Of a stretch of DNA of 64,000 bases, positions 21,516 through 64,000 are shown piece by piece. The first letter of the stretch is position 1, and every line of letters begins with the position of its first letter. The DNA is from Haliclystus octoradiatus (Eukaryota > Cnidaria > Staurozoa > Stauromedusae > Haliclystidae), in the NCBI GenBank assembly GCA_916610825.1, contig OU744447.1, positions 15,669,751-15,733,750 on the forward strand. The letters are read 5' to 3'. A model generated the notes under the pieces. That model was not told the DNA's origin, searched no databases, and saw only the letters and a program-made list of their open reading frames with translations. A program made the position numbers and the translations under genes.

Positions 21516-24500
21516 ATGGCGTCTTATTTACTGCGAAACTGTACGTCTAAAATCATCCATGCAGCCAAACCAGCTACGATTTTGCTTGCACACTCTAGCA
21601 AGTCCTCTGGAAGATTAACCCTGCAAAGATTTGTGCAAGCCCAAGCAAAATCTGATGCTAGATCTTGGGAGACTGTTGCCAAGCCGAGAGGATTGTCAGG
21701 CAAGTAGAAATGTAGAAGAAAAAACATGACAATTCCAAGTCTGTCATAATATTATCGATTAATAAATGTTGTGTCTGTTATTAATTCATAAACACTAAAT
21801 ACCAAATTCTGTATCTCCAAGGGCTCTCATCTGCTGGTGTAAATAATACTTCATACAATGAATTTACATCATGTTTGCCATTCACAATCAGAGTTGTGAA
21901 TAGTCAAGATATAGCCTTCATATTACTTTTAAGTTCTGGTTGTTTATTAGTGGTATAGCTAACTCATTATGTAGATGTTTTGGCTATAGAACATGTGCGA
22001 TTGAAGTGTAGCCTAATTGAAGTCTAACACTAATTTATTTTGCCTAGTTCATTAATCAACTACTTATGATTAAATTTGGACATTATTGTAAGTTAAAGAA
22101 GGAGTCTCCTATATGCAATAGCAATAACATATTCGCTCACTCAATTTTGTGCAATTTCACGCATAACGCAATGAAAATTCAAATTTGAAGCATTCAACCA
22201 AAAATGCTTGACCTGATCTGTTTTTAAATCGCATAATTTAACAGGCAAAGTTTGAACGGTAAACATCGTGTTTGCAAATACTAAATTGTTTGGATGATCA
22301 AAAATACGTAAACAGGATTGAAGTTTGAAATAGGGGTCTGAGGGTTCACCCTGTTAGGTAATACGACCAAGCTTCAGATATCAGAATAGAAACAGTGTTG
22401 TAATAAAAATGACAGAGGTTACACACAGGGGAGAGGTGACAACGATATTGCAATATGCACTGGATTAACAACCCCCAGGATATTTTTTTAAATTCTGACA
22501 TCCAGGGTCAAACAAAAGTGGGATCCTGGGATCCTAGATCTCGGAAGGCTAGGCAAAATTCAGAAGAAAATTGATCAGAAGAAAATTGATGTTTTTAATG
22601 ATTTTCTGGTCAAACCTCAACAAGAAAATTCAGAAGAAAAAGTTTAAATGCCCCTAGGATTCTAGAAGGCTGAACCTTTTGTTGGACCCTGCTGACGTCC
22701 CAAATAGCGAATTTCGTTATTATTTTTACTCGAATTTTCTGTAAAACATATTAATGGAAACCATTGATTAGGCAATAACGCAGTTAAGAACGTCTTTTCA
22801 CGATTTTGCGAACAAAATATAGACCAATAACACATTGCATATAAGTGTGGAGGCCCCCTAAGAACGCCTTTATTAAACTTAAACTTGTTATTCCTAATTT
22901 ATTTTCCTCGAAATTGAGGCCTAGTCAGTTAGAATTCAGAATTGAAATTTATTGAAACAAAGTGAAATTACCAAGATACAAACAATTACAAGGAGGGTAA
23001 ATAGGGACACCTTTATTAAGTTTACTTGAACATCACATTGAACATCACATGGGGTAATTTGATTTAAAATTTGTTCTTACAAAACAATTTACAAATCATT
23101 TTTCTGAAAGAACCTCCACAAATAGACTATGTACTTTGATTCTTTTATGTTTAGCTGACAATGCAGGGCGTGCTGTGCTTGGTGCTGGTTGTTTTGTTGG
23201 TGTTGGAGCCCTTTGCTTTTATGGCCTTGGATTATCCAATGAAGTGGGAGCAATTGATAAAGCCAGGTATGTGTCATCATAATTTGCATACATTTTAATT
23301 GTCTGTTATCAGTTCTTTGCTTTTTAAACAATAATTAGCTACTTTATTATGCAAACCAATAGTATGCCCTCTATGGTAGGCCTATGTATAAAATTATAAC
23401 ATGCAGATGATGCAGTCAACGTGTCTGATAGCTGCTGTATGGCATAAAATTAGGAGTAGCAAAAATTACTATGTTCCTTCTTTGACTCTATTCATTTAGT
23501 AATTGTAAGTAGGTCTACTGTACAGTATAAAGTAGTTGGATGAGAAGAAAGTTTACTTTTCATGATTTTAATATGCACTGATTAAACATTGGTAAACAAT
23601 TGTATTTTTAGTGTTAATTTTAGTGTTACATTTTCAAATCTCATATTAACTGTTCGCATTCAGGTACTGGCCGGCTGAAGTGCGAAACCGTGTCAAATCA
23701 ACATACTTATACTTCACTGGTGGTATCGGGGTAACTGCTCTTGCTGCTTATGCTGTCAGTCAAAGTCGGCTAGTCGTTACTATGGCAACTGGGAACCGAT
23801 GGCTTGTAAGTGTAACTAATATGTGAAAATTGAAATTACTATTAATCAACCAAAACCCAATCATTCCCGCCATTACAATGCAATACTTTGTTTTGAAATT
23901 TTATAATGCTTTAGTTGTTGTTCATTTTAATAGATACTTGGAGGTAGTCTTGTTGCGATGATTGGATCCTCAATCGCCTGTCAATCGTTACCATATCAAC
24001 CAGGAATGAATGGAAAGCATCTTGCATGGCTAGGTAAGTTCTACTAAATGAAATTTTCTAATGTTTGTAGAACAAGTCCAAAGGTATAAGTATAATTTAG
24101 ATTCAGCAATGTTATTAATATTCATCTTCTGTATTTTTCTTTCCAGTCCATAGTGGTGTTATTGGAGCTGTTATTGCTCCCATGATGCTCCTTGGTGGTC
24201 CAATTGTTATGCGTGCAGCAATATACACAGCTGGTACAGTTGCAGCACTATCACTGACTGCTGCATCAGCTCCAGATGGAAAATTCTTAACATGGGGTGG
24301 TCCTCTTTCCTTGTGTCTCGGAGGCCTTTGTGTGGCTTCTTTAGGTAAGTCTCTCATTACTGTTTAAAGTTGTGAACAGGTAATCCTGGCACAGCATATT
24401 TGAAATCCTGGTTTCAATTCAGTTTAGACAGCGTGAAATTACCGTACTCTGGCCATTGACTTCATCAAAATTGAAAGGGATATTGCGCAATTATTGAAAG

Positions 24501-26174
24501 TCAAACTATCTTTAACACAATGTCAATTTAAAGTTAATTTAAAAAATATTTCAAAGATCATAAAGACATGTTTGTTTTATTAAAACTCTTTACCAGTTAA
24601 CATGCAACTGAAATGAAGGGTGTCCTACAAATGTCTTAAACTATAAAGAAATACAAATATTTTATTTTATCAGACAGCAGAATATAAGTGAATGGAAATG
24701 ATGAAACAGCATCATAAAAAGCACAGTATTATTCCCAATCTGCATTAAATCGACCATATAAAAATTATAAAAAGGACATTCCATATCAGCTGCCATGCTG
24801 ACACCGCTCTGAGTGGCAACCATCGTCAAGCTTTTATCTAGCTAGACAATTTGCGTCGTGCTTTATTGATCTACAGGTCTCGATTTTGCCAGGTTGCGCC
24901 AGAAAATTAGTGTGAAATATTGAATATTTTTTTATCGCACATTCACATTGTTGCCAGACAGTTTCCATGGTAGGCTGCAGTAGCCTAATATCAATTGTGG
25001 AGTTTTCTCCAATGTTCAAGGAGAAAGGACTTGGCAATCAAAGAGGCAATATTAAATTCTTCAATCATTTATCTTTCCAATTTATGCTAACTATAGCTTA
25101 CAAATTAGTCCAAATTACTACCGGTACCTAATAAGTTGACTCAGGTTGTAGGGTGATGAATAATGACACTGCAGTGTATAAAAGCAGATTATGGTTCAAC
25201 TAATGATTCACTAGGCCTACTATAGACTGATGGCCACTTTAGCAGATTAAAAAGTGATTAACCTTTTCCTTGTGTAGGTGGAATGTTCCTGCCTGCAGCA
25301 TCAGCTGCTTCAATGGGAATACAATCAGCAATGACGTACGGAGGGCTTGTTATATTTGGTGGGTTCATGTTATATGATACACAGAAGATTGTACGCTATG
25401 CCGAACAGTCAGCTTACCAAGGAATACCTTATGACCCCATTAATGCGTAAGTAGTTGTTAGTTATCAAGCATCGATTTGAATAGCTACATAATCTAAATG
25501 AGAATACTGTAGTGTTGATTGGAGCTGGCTTGCATATACTGCATCACAATTAATTCAAGTACAGTAGCCTACTGGTAGTGAAAATTAATCAATCTTTAAA
25601 TATTGCGCTCTCAGTTAATCCCAATCACTGTCACATCACATTGATAATCACCAGCATTTTATCTGGTCTAGCTAATTAAGTAACATCAATCAGGTTGAAT
25701 GTTTTCAGATTTTCACAAAACTTATAACTCCAGAATAATAAGTAAAACAACTACCAATCTGACATTGAATGCAAGGAGTAGGATAGGAAAGGGAACAAAG
25801 CAGTGCGTTGATGCATTGACATTTCAATTTTGTACATCATTATGGAATGCTCCTGAGTTGAAAAGCTCTGGGTTGACACAACAAGACCTCAGACCGGTTA
25901 TCCTAAGCGTCAACAATGTAAAGTAATTGCACTATGTAATGCTAATGGTTCAATTGTTGAAACAAAGCTCTACCTGTCTTTATAACAACAATACTTCAAT
26001 TCCAAGCTCAATCATTATTTTGTTTCACTGTTTGACACATGAAACTTATTTACATTAAACCATTAAACATTGATTATTAATTCTCTTTTCAGATCTCTTG
26101 GTATCTACATGGACACAATTAATATATTTATAAGGATAGTCATGATTCTTTCCGGAAATCAAAGACGGAAATAA
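21516..26174 (+). CDS. GHITM: GHITM / TMBIM5-like mitochondrial inner-membrane protein
   Basis: Seven exons: 21516-21699, 23155-23266, 23664-23805, 23934-24033, 24147-24344, 25278-25446, 26093-26174. They give 328 residues against about 345 in vertebrates. The N-terminus (MASYLLRNCTSKIIHAAK) is basic with no acidic residue before Asp47, fitting a mitochondrial presequence. The rest is a BAX-inhibitor-1 (TMBIM) fold with several hydrophobic helices and family blocks such as ALCFYGLGLSNEVGAI, GKHLAWLVHSGVIGAVIAP, RAAIYTAG, YGGLVIF and YDTQK, ending in a basic NQRRK. The family acts in cristae organisation and mitochondrial ion/proton exchange. Exon 1 joins exon 2 in frame only through a GC donor (CAG|GCAAGT at 21700). 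Its stop codon faces the ankyrin stop codon 0.67 kb away. Confidence 0.93.
22503..22691 (-). mobile_element. hAT-like MITE family 2, with 8-bp TSD
   Basis: A 189-bp element whose ends are CAGGGTCAAACAAAAG and (complement) CAGGGTCCAACAAAAG, flanked by CTGACATC (22495-22502) and CTGACGTC (22692-22699), an 8-bp duplication with one change. It lies in the first GHITM intron. Relatives in opposite orientation occur at 51135-51304 and 60240-60391. Confidence 0.8.
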
Positions 26175-26848
26175 ATGAGAAACAATTTGATTGATGTAGT
26201 TAGATGAAATATAATGCTGTTGCAATCTTGATTATAATAATTATGCTAACTATGATCGCTGTAATATACTACTTTAATTTTGTAAGAATTGCATAGCCAA
26301 ATTCGCAGTTTTATGAGAACTGTCCTCCTTAATTTCAGAATTACAAATTTTGTTTGTGTATTGATGTGATTTTCAGTAGGCCTACAAATCACAAATGTTC
26401 AGTTTAAATTCAACCATGGAGAAACAGTATATGTTTGGATCCAGTTCCGCATAAAAACATCAGATACAACTCCATCAAATCAGAGTGGCCCATTTGCCCC
26501 AAAACATCCCTAATTTCATATTTCTTGCAATGTCTCTGAAGTTTTCTCATGGAATCAGTAAGTGCAGTGCAGATTGATTGATTACTGGACATGTCGATAA
26601 AAGGTTCAACAAAATAGCCTATTACAATGGAAACCCCTGTACGTCAAACTGTTTCTAGTAAAAATAAATTAGTAAACATGATACATTTGAATACACTGAA
26701 ATCCATTTCTTTGTTATTTTAAAACGGAGAAATTAAAGCATGACATTGTATGACCATAATTTATAAAACTTTGACTGATTCCACATAACGAATCCTTTTT
26801 ACTTTAAACTATTATCTACTTCTTTCTTAATATTTACTACTTATAATT
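26175..26848. other. 3'-3' intergenic gap between GHITM and ankyrin
   Basis: About 670 bp between two convergent stop codons; it must hold both 3' UTRs. An AATAAA overlaps the GHITM stop (26170-26175) but is too close to be an obvious poly(A) signal. Nothing else is recognised. Confidence 0.5.
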
Positions 26849-54275
<27,427 letters not shown>

Positions 54276-55785
54276 TTTCAATAAATTACTTCGACAAATA
54301 CTCTCCTAATTCAATCTGTATCAATTCCAGTCCATGTATAATTGTCTAGAATAAAAATAGTGGAGCGTCGTATTAGATTCAATCCACAAAATCAAGAGAA
54401 ATTCCGAAATGAGATTTCCACAAACACGCTGAATGTTTCTTTCAGCTCAGGCACAATCAAAGAAGGCGGAGTTCATGATTTCGAGTTTAACAGCAGCTAG
54501 AAAGTAGCATATAAGACAATCGAGAGAAATAATATTTCAAGTTGATTGGTTTAAAGTCTATGAAAATACTACTTTGTCTCTGAGGCAAGGTTACAAATCT
54601 TATTCCCCGGGTTTCTCCCTGTAGAAAGTGATATCCTTTTCTATATTGTATTTTATAGATTTACTGAACCGTGTTGTCCACACCTTGATGCTAATGAAAG
54701 ATCAGTCCCATTTTATCAATAAGTCTAGTAATCTTAGAGACAGGCAGCTTGTTTGTCTGATTTAGAAGTATTATTTATTTTCGATCGATAAAAGAATCTC
54801 AATTTTCAATAACTTAGATCATCCGAAGGCCTAGAGGTTGATAAATGATAATTTAATAATTTCGTGAATGTTGAACTTGATGATGATAGGATCATCACGC
54901 TTTGATCATGCTTTGATTGAATGCATTAGCTATATTTCATTGTATTTAAGATAGGGAATACCTTACCAAATTGTCTTCAGTATACTGTATTCGAAAACAA
55001 CCAAATTGGAAAATGAAAAAATATTTGATTATTAAGGGAATAAAAAGGATTCTGGACACCTACTAATTCAGCTGAGACAGAATTAAAACAAATGTTTACA
55101 TTCTCTATTTATATGATTCTATTGCAAAGTAACTGTATACACTACATTCATTTTAAAATCTTATCATTCTATATAATTACGATTTAACTGCATATAATCA
55201 CTTTAAATATTTTTACAATCGAATCCGATCTAAGATGAATCAGATTGTATATAATTTACAGAACAAAATATGAAGGTTTCATTAATTCTTTACTGATGAA
55301 TGAATTAAATCTTGATCTTGACTTTAATAGTTTTGATGTCGATATCCTATTATAGTAATGAGGATCTTCAGAAAATCCAGATTATTGATGCCAATGAAGG
55401 GTTCTTAGATCAGATCCAATATCATGTTCAGCAATGGATGTGTCTGGATTTCAGACATGTATATTCAATGCAATTTATCAGATTGACATAGGTTCCATAT
55501 ATCGAATTCAAGGATTCAGCCACCAGAGTGATATATTAAATGATTGAGTTCATTCAAAGTAAGTCCACAGACTAACATATACCAGTACTGAGTAGATAAT
55601 TGTACGACTATTTACTGAATGGATACGATTACAATATAGTCAGAAGAGATACCACGGGGTTGAAGATTTGTGGAGTTACATTCCATACAATCCGGTACCT
55701 ATTACAGAAGGCCATAAAAACAAAATCAATAATGCAACATTTACTACTACATCGTGCATATCGGTTAAGAGCGTGACAGGATCTC
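54276..55785. other. intergenic region between USP48 3' end and ankyrin start
   Basis: It must contain the ankyrin promoter and 5' UTR just above 54275 and the USP48 3' UTR below 55786. I see no further gene, no strong TATA box, and no recognised repeat. Confidence 0.5.
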
Positions 55786-63799
<8,014 letters not shown>

Positions 63800-64000
63800 C
63801 TACAAATAAAATAAATACAGCATATCAAAGATATCTCTCTGTCGTATAATCATGCAGCAGCACTGAATGAACATTATGAATAGCTCATAACTAGTTTGTG
63901 AACAACTATTCTGAAGCCATAAATATAAATGAAGGTTGGCCAAATCCCTTGTTATCAAACAATTGAATGATTCCTAGCAATTTGATTGGTTGATTAAGCA

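Overview
This window is nuclear DNA of an invertebrate animal. It is AT-rich and carries intron-rich genes with GT-AG splice sites, many short DNA transposons, tRNA-derived SINEs, and an intact LINE whose reading frame starts with a 2A-like recoding motif. The gene set (2-oxoglutarate dehydrogenase E1, H2A.Z, a GHITM-type BAX-inhibitor protein, a 24-repeat ankyrin, USP48) is general to animals. The compact introns and the 2A-bearing LINE fit a marine invertebrate, perhaps a deuterostome such as a tunicate, but the species cannot be settled from this sequence.

Layout, left to right. 607-10613 (+): 17 exons for the C-terminal 612 residues of OGDH, with the 5' part of the gene outside the window. 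10.8-14.3 kb: intergenic DNA with three hairpin palindromes and a hAT-type MITE. 14.3-18.2 kb (-): a LINE with an uninterrupted 1059-codon ORF, a (CAT)n tail and a 169-bp tandem array as its 5' region. 18.86-21.0 kb (+): H2A.Z, with CRE, E2F and CCAAT-like promoter motifs. 21.5-26.2 kb (+): a GHITM/TMBIM5-like gene in which the first intron uses a GC donor. 26.8-54.3 kb (-): a complete ankyrin gene of 33 exons coding for about 1586 residues (24 ANK repeats, ZU5-ZU5-UPA, death domain, short tail). 55.8-63.8 kb (-): the C-terminal end of USP48 (DUSP-type region and C-terminal ubiquitin-like domain), with its 5' end outside the window.

The genes are ordinary housekeeping or cytoskeletal genes and do not form a pathway or operon. 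GHITM and ankyrin are convergent (about 0.67 kb between stop codons), and USP48 and ankyrin are tandem on the minus strand. The accessory content is mostly mobile DNA inside introns: pogo-like MITEs with TA target sites (one abuts a USP48 splice donor), hAT-like MITEs with 7-8 bp target duplications, a TTAA-flanked element, foldback palindromes, SINEs, long ATT/TAA microsatellites, and several small unnamed repeat families.

I saw no CRISPR array, rRNA or convincing functional tRNA. The most notable item is the LINE that combines a 2A-like site at its N-terminus with nearly identical 169-bp monomers at its 5' end. All exon boundaries are from reading homology, frame and splice consensus by eye, without transcript data.
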